Assembly (NCBI GenBank): GCA_002297505.1
Contig: DBLQ01000114.1
Coordinates: forward strand, 1-9,651
Source: Flavobacteriales bacterium UBA720
GTDB lineage: Bacteria; Bacteroidota; Bacteroidia; Flavobacteriales; Weeksellaceae
DNA length: 9,651 bases
Direction: 5' to 3'
This document shows, one piece after another, positions 1-6,751 of the stretch. Under the pieces are notes generated by a model that did no database searches, had not been told where the DNA came from, and worked only from the letters and a program-made list of their open reading frames with translations. Position 1 is the first letter of the stretch, and each line of letters opens with the position of its first letter. The position numbers were made by a program, and so were the translations under genes.

Positions 1-2426
1 TCTACGATACCGGAGGTCCTCTAAATGGCTATCCAAATAATTATGAGAGCTATACCAAGACCATTTATCCTTCTCAAACTGGTAATCGTGTAAAGGCTAT
101 TTTTGATGTCTTTGATATTAATCAATATGACCAGTTCACGGTCTACAATGGTGCCAATGCCTACAGCGGTCCGGTGCTTTATAACAGCTATGGCAATTCT
201 ACGAAGCCAACAACCCTGGCTTCCACAGATGTGTCGACGGGAGCGCTGACATTTGTTTTCAGCACGTCCGGTAATTACAATAACAGAGCAGGATGGGATG
301 CGAGGATCATTTGTGAGCCGATGCCACCGTGTCCCAATCCGCCGGGAGAGATCACTCTTCAATCTGCTACATTAAATACGATGACAGTCACCTGGCCGGA
401 AAATTCCAGTGCGACGCAGTGGGAAATAGAAGTGGTGAAAGACGGGAATAGTCCCACAGGTGCGGGAATGCTCATCTCCAGCCGTCCATATACCATTTCC
501 GGACTTCAAAGCAATACGTGTTACAAAGTTTACATCCGTTCTGTCTGCTCCGGTGGTAACTCTGCTTGGACTGTCTCCAAGCTGTTCTGCACCCAGGGTA
601 ATTACTGCGCTGGTGACCATTTCTACGATTCGGGTGGCGCACTGAGCGGACTTCCGACAACTTACGAATACTTTACAAAGACTATTTATCCGTCAGGAAA
701 TGGTAATCGCGTAAAAGCTGTGTTTGAAATGTTCGATATCAATCAGTATGATAACTTCGTCATATATAATGGAACAAGTGGCAACGTACTGTATAATTAT
801 AACTACGGAAACTCCGCGCCGCCATCCACAATTGTTTCCACAGATATCTATTCTGGCGCATTGACGTTCCAGTTTTCGACTTCAGGAAATAATGGTAACA
901 AGGCCGGCTGGGATGCCAGGATCATCTGCGAGCCAATGCCGGCTTGCCCTAATCCGCCTAGTTATATCAATCTGTCGAATGCCGGACTTAATTCTCTCAC
1001 GTTTAATTGGACGGATAATTCCAATGCCAATCAATGGGAAGTAGAAGCTGTTAAAGACGGAGATACGCCAACTGGGGTCGGAACGATTGTGTCTTCGCGC
1101 AATTACACCATTCCCGGACTCCTTAGAAATACCTGCTACAGAGTCTATATCAGGTCGGTTTGTGCGGGCGGGAAATCTGAGTGGGGCGTTTCCAAACTTG
1201 TTTGTACGCTGGCGGATTATTGTGCCGGCGATCACTTCTATGATTCAGGTGGCGCGTTAAGCAACTACATTGCCGGAGAATATATCACTAAGACCATTTA
1301 TCCTTCCGGAACAGGAAACCGGGTAAAAGCTATTTTTGATATGTTTGACGTCAATCTGTACGACGAATTCCGGGTGTATGATGGCGCTTATGCCAACAGC
1401 AACAATATGCTTTATACCAATTATGGCAATCAAACGCCACCAGGAACTTTTTCTTCCACAGATCCGGTTTCAGGGGCATTGACTTTCACGTTCTATGCTT
1501 CCTCCTCTTCTATAACAAAAGCAGGTTGGGATGCAAGGATCGTTTGTGAACCGATGCCGCCTTGCGCCAGAATACCGACGTTGATCACCTTGGAACGTTC
1601 GACCTCCAATTCTTTGAATATCAGCTGGACAGAAAATTCCAATGCCACACAATGGGAAATAGAACTGGTAAGATCAGGAGAAGCACCAACAGGTCAGGGT
1701 ACCGTCGTGAACTCCAGAGTTTATCAGGCTTCTGGTCTGCTGGAAAATACCTGTTACGATGTTTACATAAGGTCAAAGTGCGCAGCAGGCAACTCTGGCT
1801 GGGCCAAGTCTGCACGAGGTTTCTGCACGAATCCTAATTATTGCGGTAATCATTTTTATGATTCCGGCGGTGCAAACGGAAATTACACCGACAATGAAAA
1901 CTGGGTTAAAACGATCTATCCAATGTCTGCAGGAAAACTGGTGAGCGCTAATTTCACACTCTTCTCCCTGGAAAGCTGTTGTGACAGGCTGACGATTTTT
2001 AATGGTGCCGATATTTCTTCTCCCGTGTTGTTTTCTTCCGGCGAGATGACCAATCTGCCGCGCACATTCAAATCTTCACATATGACAGGAGCACTTACCT
2101 TCAGGTTTACTTCGGATTCCAGTGCTGCTTACACGGGCTGGGACGCATTGATCAGCTGTGACGAGAGTCTCTCCGTAGAATACAGCGAAAAGGAAAATAT
2201 CAAAATTTTCCCGAATCCTGTAACTACAGGATTACTGAATATCTCCTCTCCGGTAGAAATCAAAAAATATGAAGTTTTCGATGTGAGTTCAAAATTGATT
2301 CTACAAAAATCTGCGTCAGGAAAAGAGCTGAAAGTGGATCTTCATCAGTTGGTTTCTGGAAGTTATATCATCAGATTAACAGACCGCAATTCAGAAATTC
2401 ATACTTTTAAAATTATCAAAAAATAA
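1..2426 (+). CDS. Secreted multidomain CUB/fibronectin III protein with T9SS sorting domain (5' end missing)
   Basis: The reading frame is open from position 3 to the stop at 2424-2426, giving 807 visible residues; the true start lies before the window. The GTG at 174 is inside a domain and is not a start. The protein alternates CUB-like modules (about 1-314, 606-929, 1221-1547, 1842-2159) with FN3-like modules (about 330-605, 945-1220, 1563-1841). Each CUB-like module ends in a GWDAR/L-I-x-C-(E/D) motif and most begin YC-(AGD)-HFYDSGG; the FN3-like modules carry NTCYxVYIRSxC. The tail (about 2166-2423) has FPNP, a GSYIIRLT strand and a lysine-rich end, which is the type A sorting signal of the type IX secretion system (TIGR04183-like). 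It is therefore expected to cross the outer membrane and be attached to the surface or released. CUB and FN3 modules suggest adhesion or carbohydrate/protein binding, but any catalytic domain would be upstream and cannot be seen. Confidence 0.93.
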   Translation, partial: YDTGGPLNGYPNNYESYTKTIYPSQTGNRVKAIFDVFDINQYDQFTVYNGANAYSGPVLYNSYGNSTKPTTLASTDVSTGALTFVFSTSGNYNNRAGWDARIICEPMPPCPNPPGEITLQSATLNTMTVTWPENSSATQWEIEVVKDGNSPTGAGMLISSRPYTISGLQSNTCYKVYIRSVCSGGNSAWTVSKLFCTQGNYCAGDHFYDSGGALSGLPTTYEYFTKTIYPSGNGNRVKAVFEMFDINQYDNFVIYNGTSGNVLYNYNYGNSAPPSTIVSTDIYSGALTFQFSTSGNNGNKAGWDARIICEPMPACPNPPSYINLSNAGLNSLTFNWTDNSNANQWEVEAVKDGDTPTGVGTIVSSRNYTIPGLLRNTCYRVYIRSVCAGGKSEWGVSKLVCTLADYCAGDHFYDSGGALSNYIAGEYITKTIYPSGTGNRVKAIFDMFDVNLYDEFRVYDGAYANSNNMLYTNYGNQTPPGTFSSTDPVSGALTFTFYASSSSITKAGWDARIVCEPMPPCARIPTLITLERSTSNSLNISWTENSNATQWEIELVRSGEAPTGQGTVVNSRVYQASGLLENTCYDVYIRSKCAAGNSGWAKSARGFCTNPNYCGNHFYDSGGANGNYTDNENWVKTIYPMSAGKLVSANFTLFSLESCCDRLTIFNGADISSPVLFSSGEMTNLPRTFKSSHMTGALTFRFTSDSSAAYTGWDALISCDESLSVEYSEKENIKIFPNPVTTGLLNISSPVEIKKYEVFDVSSKLILQKSASGKELKVDLHQLVSGSYIIRLTDRNSEIHTFKIIKK
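3..2159 (+). repeat. Tandem CUB-FN3 coding repeat, period about 615-621 bp
   Basis: Equivalent codons recur at steady spacing: the tyrosine of HFYD is at 3 and 624 (621 bp apart), and the cysteine opening the CUB-like module is at 606, 1221 and 1842 (615 and 621 bp apart). The first three CUB-like modules are close to each other. The fourth (1842-2159) is different: it has the SCCDRLTIFNG and LTFRFTSDSS stretches of a conventional CUB domain, which the others have lost or altered. Synonymous differences between the copies are common, so the duplications are not very recent. Confidence 0.88.
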
Positions 2427-2429
2427 GTC

Positions 2430-2459
2430 AGTGAAGGGAACATTATTGTTCCCTTCACT
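2430..2459 (+). terminator. Hairpin behind the CUB/FN3 gene
   Basis: A perfect 12-bp inverted repeat, AGTGAAGGGAAC (2430-2441) and GTTCCCTTCACT (2448-2459), with the loop ATTATT, begins 4 nt after the stop codon. The run of T after it is short (TTT), so it may work with the second hairpin just downstream or mainly protect the 3' end of the mRNA. Confidence 0.75.
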
Positions 2460-2466
2460 ATTTAAA

Positions 2467-2494
2467 AAAACTTCAAAATTAATTTTGAAGTTTT
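2467..2494. terminator. Second perfect palindrome, possible terminator overlapping a promoter -33 element
   Basis: AAAACTTCAAAATT (2467-2480) is followed directly by its reverse complement (2481-2494). The right arm ends in TTTT and the left arm starts after a run of A, so it could terminate transcription in either direction. The TTTTG at 2483-2487 in its right arm is also the -33 box proposed for the next promoter, so terminator and promoter share bases. Confidence 0.55.
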
Positions 2495-2513
2495 AAAATA
2501 ATTTATAACTTTG
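2485..2513 (+). promoter_or_regulatory. Bacteroidota-type promoter of the membrane protein-regulator operon
   Basis: TTG (2485-2487), an 18-nt spacer and TAACTTTG (2506-2513) fit the Bacteroidota consensus TTG-N17-23-TAnnTTTG. Transcription should start some 4-6 nt further on, giving a leader of only about 12-14 nt before the ATG at 2532. No Shine-Dalgarno sequence is visible. Confidence 0.75.
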
Positions 2514-2524
2514 TAATTCAAAGT
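2508..2524. promoter_or_regulatory. Palindromic operator candidate, copy 1
   Basis: ACTTTG-TAATT-CAAAGT is a perfect 6-bp inverted repeat around 5 nt. Its left arm is part of the -7 box and it covers the expected transcription start. TTCTTT follows, which gives a third half-site like CTTT. The same sequence recurs at 4126-4142 before another operon. Position and symmetry are those of a repressor site; the winged-helix protein encoded at 3760-4050 is the likeliest binder (inference). Confidence 0.6.
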
Positions 2525-2531
2525 TCTTTTT

Positions 2532-3149
2532 ATGGAATCCAAAAATTATCAGGAAGAGTTGGCGCACATCCGTCAGATGATGGAACGCAGCTCGAGATTT
2601 ATTTCATTGAGTGGCTTGTCCGGCGTCATTGCGGGGATTGTCGCTTTGCTTGGTTCTGTGTATGTCTACTTTATTTTCCAAAGGGAAGGCATCGATTATT
2701 TTGACGGAGAACGGAATATTTATACACCCAACCTGGCGAAGGAACTTTTTTTTGTCGCCTTGGTGATTCTGTTTTTAGCCATTTCCAGCGGATACATTTT
2801 CACAGCCAGAAAAAGCAAAAAGAAAAACCTGAAGATCTGGGATTCTATCACGAAAAAACTGTTGTTCAACTTCGCCATTCCGTTGGTTGCTGGTGGTGTT
2901 TTTTGTCTGGCGCTTTGGTATCATCATTATTTTCCTTTGATTGCGCCGTCTATGCTTATTTTCTACGGCTTAGCTTTGATTAATGCCGAACGATATACAT
3001 TAAGCGATGTCAAATATCTTGGTATTTGCGAAGTTATTCTTGGAATTGTTGCTTTATTTTGGCTAGGATGGGGATTGATATTCTGGGCAATAGGATTTGG
3101 ATTTTTGCATATTTTTTATGGGATTTTGATGTATAGAAAGTATGATTGA
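2532..3149 (+). CDS. Six-helix inner-membrane protein of unknown function
   Basis: This encodes 205 residues. A charged amphipathic N-terminus (about 1-22, MESKNYQEELAHIRQMMERS) precedes predicted membrane helices at about 25-49, 71-91, 110-131, 133-151, 161-179 and 181-199, with a basic cytoplasmic loop at 93-100 (ARKSKKKN). I recognise no catalytic motif. It is the first gene behind the promoter/operator at 2485-2524, and it is followed after 11 nt by another membrane protein gene and then by a winged-helix regulator. A small membrane protein paired with this kind of regulator suggests that the membrane protein senses or is the main target of the regulator, but this is inference from position. 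The ATG at 2532 is supported by its 18-nt distance from the -7 box, the same distance as for rpsT in this window. Confidence 0.85.
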   Translation: MESKNYQEELAHIRQMMERSSRFISLSGLSGVIAGIVALLGSVYVYFIFQREGIDYFDGERNIYTPNLAKELFFVALVILFLAISSGYIFTARKSKKKNLKIWDSITKKLLFNFAIPLVAGGVFCLALWYHHYFPLIAPSMLIFYGLALINAERYTLSDVKYLGICEVILGIVALFWLGWGLIFWAIGFGFLHIFYGILMYRKYD

Positions 3150-3160
3150 AATTTAAGTAA

Positions 3161-3754
3161 ATGAAGAAATTATCATCTATTTTAATTTTGTTTCTATCCG
3201 TAATTACTGGAATTTATTATTTATATTTTTCAATTAAAACAGCTGATAATACATTTATTTTTGATGGCGTAATCTATTTTTTATTAATTATTTTGTTTAT
3301 TGTTTTTTTTACAATAACAGTTAGAAATGATTTTAACAATTTTAAAATTTCAAAAAAGTATAAGAGTTTTTTGTTTACAGCTATTGGAATCCTAATTATA
3401 ATTTTAAATATTGGATGTCAACTCTACTTATCATCAAGAGATAATTCTGAAATTGTATTGAAAGTTTTTTATGATGGAGATTATAATGGAAGTTCGTTGG
3501 AATTTAGAAAAGATGGAACTTATAAATTTGGTAACGGAAGTGGCTTAGGAGAATCCATTCAACGGGGTAAATATTCTTTTAAAGATACTATTATAACATT
3601 AGATAAAGATAATATTGATAACGTTATTGAATCTAAAACGTTAATGCTAAAAAGGGAATTAAGTGGAACAGATGCCAAGATTGTACAAGTAGATAAAAAT
3701 TTTAAATTGATAGATAGAGCTACAAAATTTCGAGTAGTTAAAGATAAAAGGTAA
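3161..3754 (+). CDS. AT-rich orphan membrane protein with a C-terminal soluble domain
   Basis: This encodes 197 residues. Predicted membrane helices lie at about 5-25, 34-54 and 70-90, followed by a soluble part at about 97-197 that looks rich in beta strands (FRKDGTYKFGNGSG, then GKYSFKDTIITLDKD) and probably faces the periplasm. I do not recognise the family; lines of the form DGTY...GKYS...DTIITL are common in uncharacterised flavobacterial proteins. The gene sits 11 nt after the upstream gene and 5 nt before the regulator gene, so all three are likely on one mRNA. Its base composition differs from its neighbours: positions 3181-3240 hold 10 G/C in 60, against 27 in 60 at 4981-5040. That suggests a later insertion into the operon. 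Confidence 0.8.
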   Translation: MKKLSSILILFLSVITGIYYLYFSIKTADNTFIFDGVIYFLLIILFIVFFTITVRNDFNNFKISKKYKSFLFTAIGILIIILNIGCQLYLSSRDNSEIVLKVFYDGDYNGSSLEFRKDGTYKFGNGSGLGESIQRGKYSFKDTIITLDKDNIDNVIESKTLMLKRELSGTDAKIVQVDKNFKLIDRATKFRVVKDKR

Positions 3755-3759
3755 TTTAA

Positions 3760-4050
3760 ATGGTCAATATAAATCAACTCAACAAAGAATTCGAAAGCCG
3801 TGTAAGATTAGGCATTATGTCCGTTCTTATGGTCAACGACTGGGTTGATTTTACCGAAATGAAAAACCTGCTCAATGCCACCGACGGCAATCTCGCTAGT
3901 CACAGTTCTGCGCTGGAAAAGGCAGAATATATTGAGATTAAAAAAGAATTCGTAGGCAAGAAACCGAAAACCTCTTACCGCGTCACACAAAAAGGGAGAG
4001 ATGCTTTTACAGAACATATTAATAACTTGGAGAAATTGTTGGGAAGATAA
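3760..4050 (+). CDS. Winged-helix transcriptional regulator (HTH_34-like)
   Basis: This encodes 96 residues that are almost entirely one winged helix-turn-helix. The helices are FESRVRLGIMSVLM (about 11-24) and FTEMKNLLNA (31-40), then the probable recognition helix around TDGNLASHSSALEKAEY (41-57), and a basic wing KKEFVGKKPKTSYRVT (61-76). The end, FTEHINNLEKLLGR, is a typical dimerisation helix. It matches the PF13601-type family of small MarR/ArsR-like regulators that have no ligand domain of their own. The gene starts 5 nt after the upstream stop and closes the operon, with a terminator behind it. Two copies of one palindrome, at 2508-2524 and 4126-4142, flank its operon, so it probably controls its own operon and the following one. 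Family assignment is confident; target sites are inferred. Confidence 0.9.
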   Translation: MVNINQLNKEFESRVRLGIMSVLMVNDWVDFTEMKNLLNATDGNLASHSSALEKAEYIEIKKEFVGKKPKTSYRVTQKGRDAFTEHINNLEKLLGR

Positions 4051-4079
4051 CATTATAAATTTTGCTCCCTCAAGAGATG

Positions 4080-4117
4080 CGGGAAAAAAATTTATTTAAA
4101 AATTCCCGATTTTTTTT
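4080..4117 (+). terminator. Rho-independent terminator behind the regulator gene
   Basis: CGGGAA (4080-4085) pairs with TTCCCG (4103-4108) around an A/T-only loop of 17 nt. One A and then eight T (4110-4117) follow. The stem is short but the T tract is strong. The next -7 box starts only 6 nt after the T tract. Confidence 0.65.
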
Positions 4118-4123
4118 GAAAAT

Positions 4124-4131
4124 TAACTTTG
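4124..4131 (+). promoter_or_regulatory. -7 box of the second operon, weak -33 region
   Basis: TAACTTTG (4124-4131) matches TAnnTTTG, and the sequence around it is nearly identical to the promoter at 2506. At the expected -33 distance, however, lies the terminator stem: TTC at 4103-4105 instead of TTG. The promoter may be weak or depend on an activator. The first ATG follows after 16 nt. Confidence 0.6.
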
Positions 4132-4142
4132 TAATTCAAAGA
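4126..4142. promoter_or_regulatory. Palindromic operator candidate, copy 2
   Basis: ACTTTG-TAATT-CAAAG-A repeats copy 1 (2508-2524) at 16 of 17 positions, including the central TAATT. AACTTT follows, so the third CTTT half-site is kept as well. It overlaps the -7 box in the same way as copy 1. Confidence 0.6.
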
Positions 4143-4147
4143 ACTTT

Positions 4148-4441
4148 ATGTTTATGAAAAATTTTATTGAAATATATTGTGGCTGTAGCTGGATTCTGGG
4201 ATTGCTTATGATTGTCATTCTGTTTTCATTTGGAGATGATGATTTTTTGTTACTTTTTTATTTTCTGAATGGATTTACTGCCATTATAAATTTCATATTC
4301 ATTGTTTTTCATATAATAATGATTTACGTTTTTCCAGAGAATAGAAAGGGATTTCTAAGTGCTATTTTGATGCTATCGCTCAACTTTCCTTCGATATTGG
4401 TTGTTATCACATTAATGTGTTTACTACTGATAATAATTTAA
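4148..4441 (+). CDS. Small three-helix membrane protein of unknown function
   Basis: This encodes 97 very hydrophobic residues with predicted helices at about 9-28, 33-60 and 69-97, and a short acidic stretch GDDD (30-32 region) between the first two. I do not recognise a family. An in-frame ATG at 4154 (MKNFIEIY) is an equally good start and gives a more typical N-terminus; 4148 is kept because its distance from the -7 box (16 nt) resembles the other short leaders in this window. It is the first gene of the second operon, and the phosphoesterase start codon follows 5 nt after its stop. Like the orphan at 3161 it is AT-rich and may be a lineage-specific addition. Confidence 0.7.
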   Translation: MFMKNFIEIYCGCSWILGLLMIVILFSFGDDDFLLLFYFLNGFTAIINFIFIVFHIIMIYVFPENRKGFLSAILMLSLNFPSILVVITLMCLLLIII

Positions 4442-4446
4442 AACCT

Positions 4447-5283
4447 ATGACCAGAAAATCATTCATCAAAAAATCATTATTAGCAACAGCAGGCGTGTCA
4501 TTATTCTACAGTTGGCAGATAGAACCGTTTTGGCTGGAATTTGTCAGACAAGATTTACCAATCCAAAATCTCCCGTCCAATCTTCATAACAAAGTATTGA
4601 TGCAAATTTCTGACTTACACGTCGGAAACAGATTCGATTATAATTATCTGATTGATTCTTTCAAACAAGCAAAAGCTTACAAACCCGACATTGTGGTTTA
4701 CACCGGCGATTTTGTCTGCTGGGAAGATAATCCTGAGCAATTTGAACAGTTGAAAACCGTGATGAAAGAAGCCGTTCACGGAACTTTAGGAACAGTTGCC
4801 ATTCTCGGCAATCACGATTACGGCGCAGAATGGAGAGAAGAATATGTGGCGGATGAGGTTTCGAAAATTCTGAAAGATTCCAATATACAAGTTCTTCGGG
4901 ATGAGAAAGTGGATTTATCCGGACTTAATATTTACGGTTTTGAGGAATTGTGGGGAACTAATTTTCACCCCGAAAAATTAACAAAAACCATTAATCCGGA
5001 AGAAGCTAATCTCGTCCTTTGCCACAATCCCGATGTCTGCGATTTGGATGTCTGGAATGGCTATCAAGGCTGGATTCTCTCCGGTCATACACACGGCGGA
5101 CAGTGCAAGCCTCCATTTCTTCCGCCTTTGATCTTGCCGGTTAAAAACAGAAAATATACGTCAGGAATTATTAATCTCGAAGATGGCAGAATGCTCTACA
5201 TCAACCGCGCACTCGGACATTCTTATCAGGTCAGATTCAATTGCAGACCGGAGATTACATTGTTTACGCTTAAATCTATATAA
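4447..5283 (+). CDS. YaeI-like metallophosphoesterase, membrane-anchored or exported
   Basis: This is a 278-residue calcineurin-like phosphoesterase. The metal-binding motifs are all present: DLH (D56, H58), GD (D88), GNHD (121-124), H193 in CHNPD, and GHTHGGQ (H214, H216). The motif set, the N-terminal EPFWLEF and the C-terminal NCRPEITLF resemble the E. coli YaeI type, which hydrolyses phosphodiesters and is also related to lipid-A-type UDP-sugar hydrolases; the substrate here is unknown. The N-terminus TRKSFIKKSLLATAGVSLF looks like a twin-arginine signal with RK in place of RR, or an uncleaved anchor. A start at 4417 would be in frame but would overlap the upstream gene by 25 nt and place 10 residues before the signal; ATG 4447, 5 nt after the upstream stop, is preferred. 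The catalytic domain probably acts outside the cytoplasm at the inner membrane. Confidence 0.93.
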   Translation: MTRKSFIKKSLLATAGVSLFYSWQIEPFWLEFVRQDLPIQNLPSNLHNKVLMQISDLHVGNRFDYNYLIDSFKQAKAYKPDIVVYTGDFVCWEDNPEQFEQLKTVMKEAVHGTLGTVAILGNHDYGAEWREEYVADEVSKILKDSNIQVLRDEKVDLSGLNIYGFEELWGTNFHPEKLTKTINPEEANLVLCHNPDVCDLDVWNGYQGWILSGHTHGGQCKPPFLPPLILPVKNRKYTSGIINLEDGRMLYINRALGHSYQVRFNCRPEITLFTLKSI

Positions 5284-5290
5284 ATTTTAA

Positions 5291-5319
5291 CCACAAAGAA
5301 CACAAAGGTTTTCACAAGG
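5291..5319 (+). repeat. CACAAAG direct repeats in an intergenic gap
   Basis: CACAAAG occurs at 5292-5298 and 5301-5307, and CACAAGG at 5313-5319, between the phosphoesterase stop and the next start. ACCACAAAG resembles the ACCACATAG ends of the palindrome at 7221-7333, so both may come from one family of dispersed intergenic repeats. Confidence 0.5.
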
Positions 5320-5359
5320 AACACCATATCAAATCATTTATCAATCATCATTTATCGTT

Positions 5360-6751
5360 ATGAAAAAACATCATCTCATCTTCCTCACCGTTTTCGCAGT
5401 GGTCATCCTTTTCTACAAAGAATACATTGCGCTCAATCTCGGAATCTTCGGAATTTTCCTGAGTATTCTGACTTACGCTCAAACTAAAACAGAATTCAAG
5501 AACCGAATGTTTCTGACCCTTTTCGTGACATCCATTTTCTCATCATTGGCTTTTGCCTGGTTTGGCGACGCTGTTTCTTTCGCAGCCGTTTTTATCTCAT
5601 TATTTTTGTTGCGGTTCAGAGGTACTTATCCGAAACTGAAACCATTTCTGTATATCGAAGTTCTGTTTTTGAATTTCTTCACTTTCTTGATAAGAGTTTT
5701 CAAAATAGAACAATGGTACGAGAAATCCAACGAAAGAAGTCTGAGCAAAAAAATCATCACTTTGGTTCTGATTCCCGGATTATTTGTGACCATCTTCTTC
5801 TTCATCTACGCGCGTGGAAGTGACCATTTTGCCAATCTGTTCAGAGATTCTGAATTAGAATTTCAGCCTTTGACTTTCGTTATTTTGATGATAATTGGAT
5901 TTTATATCGGATTTATTTTCTGGAATTTCGGTGTCGAGAGATTTATTTTCAGACAGAATCATTATCTGAATGACGACTTTTCTGGATCGATAAAATCCGA
6001 AAATCCAACGTTTTCTTTCCTGGACATCGATTCCGAACGAACCAGCGGATTGATTTCATTTTGCGCACTTAATCTTTTGCTGTTCATTTTCATTGCCACT
6101 TACAATTACGAACAATTCTTCGAAGTCACTAAGTCTGCTGACAGTTTAAGCGCCGAAACGCACGAACGCGTGAACGCCGTGATAATGTCTATCGTGATGG
6201 CGATTCTGGTGATTTTGTTTTATTTCAAAAGAGGATTTAATTTTGATGAGAAAGCCAGAGCTCTGAAAATATCGGCTAAGATTTGGATTATTCTCAATGC
6301 TGTTCTGGTGATTTCCGCGTCGCTCAAAAACTCGGAATATATCATCAATTTTGGATTGACCTACAAACGTCTGGGTGTTTATGCTTTTTTGACGATGGCT
6401 CTGATCGGGTTGATTTTTACCTTCGTCAAAATCCGGAAAAGGAAGACCAACGCGTTTCTTTTCAACCAAATGTTTTGGTCTTGCTATGGCTTGATTTTGG
6501 TTTGCAGTTACGTCAATTGGGGCGGAATTATCACGTCCAATAATATTAGAAGAAAAGATTTTGAGGACAATTATCATCTGACTTCCATCAACTATAATGA
6601 GAAAATTCTGCTGGATTATGCGGAAAAAACCGGCAATTCTGAAATGAAAAACCAACTTGTAGAAAGAATAGAATCTTATCAAAAAGAAACTTTCCTCTCA
6701 AAAATTTTATATTATGAAACGATTAATATCAAACAGTCAAAAAGCAAATAG
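5360..6751 (+). CDS. Polytopic membrane protein, DUF4153/DUF4173 type
   Basis: This encodes 463 residues with about 11-12 predicted membrane helices between residues 5 and 390, and a soluble, charged C-terminal tail of about 70 residues (from TSNNIRRKDFEDNYHL on). The stretch INFGLTYKRLGVYAFLTMALIGLIFTFVKI late in the membrane part resembles the signature of DUF4153/DUF4173 proteins; their biochemical role is not known. The ATG at 5360 follows a 76-nt gap without a clear TAnnTTTG box, so read-through from the phosphoesterase gene is likely. The next gene begins inside its 3' end, overlapping by 38 nt in another frame, which points to translational coupling. Context (membrane proteins, exported phosphoesterase, lipoprotein) suggests an envelope role; this is inference. 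Confidence 0.85.
   Translation: MKKHHLIFLTVFAVVILFYKEYIALNLGIFGIFLSILTYAQTKTEFKNRMFLTLFVTSIFSSLAFAWFGDAVSFAAVFISLFLLRFRGTYPKLKPFLYIEVLFLNFFTFLIRVFKIEQWYEKSNERSLSKKIITLVLIPGLFVTIFFFIYARGSDHFANLFRDSELEFQPLTFVILMIIGFYIGFIFWNFGVERFIFRQNHYLNDDFSGSIKSENPTFSFLDIDSERTSGLISFCALNLLLFIFIATYNYEQFFEVTKSADSLSAETHERVNAVIMSIVMAILVILFYFKRGFNFDEKARALKISAKIWIILNAVLVISASLKNSEYIINFGLTYKRLGVYAFLTMALIGLIFTFVKIRKRKTNAFLFNQMFWSCYGLILVCSYVNWGGIITSNNIRRKDFEDNYHLTSINYNEKILLDYAEKTGNSEMKNQLVERIESYQKETFLSKILYYETINIKQSKSK

Noticed and set aside
174..176. GTG as start of the CUB/FN3 protein
   Set aside because: The same frame is open to the window edge and encodes the rest of a CUB-like module upstream, so this codon is internal.
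1..2159. Repeats read as a CRISPR or non-coding tandem array
   Set aside because: The period of about 620 bp and the conserved protein domains show they are coding modules.
4417..4446. Upstream start of the phosphoesterase
   Set aside because: It overlaps the preceding gene by 25 nt and puts ten unrelated residues before the signal sequence; ATG 4447 fits the YaeI-like N-terminus.
6146..6682. Minus-strand open frame of 178 codons
   Set aside because: It lies wholly antisense to the DUF4153/4173 gene, whose membrane-helix pattern and overlap with the next gene are convincing.
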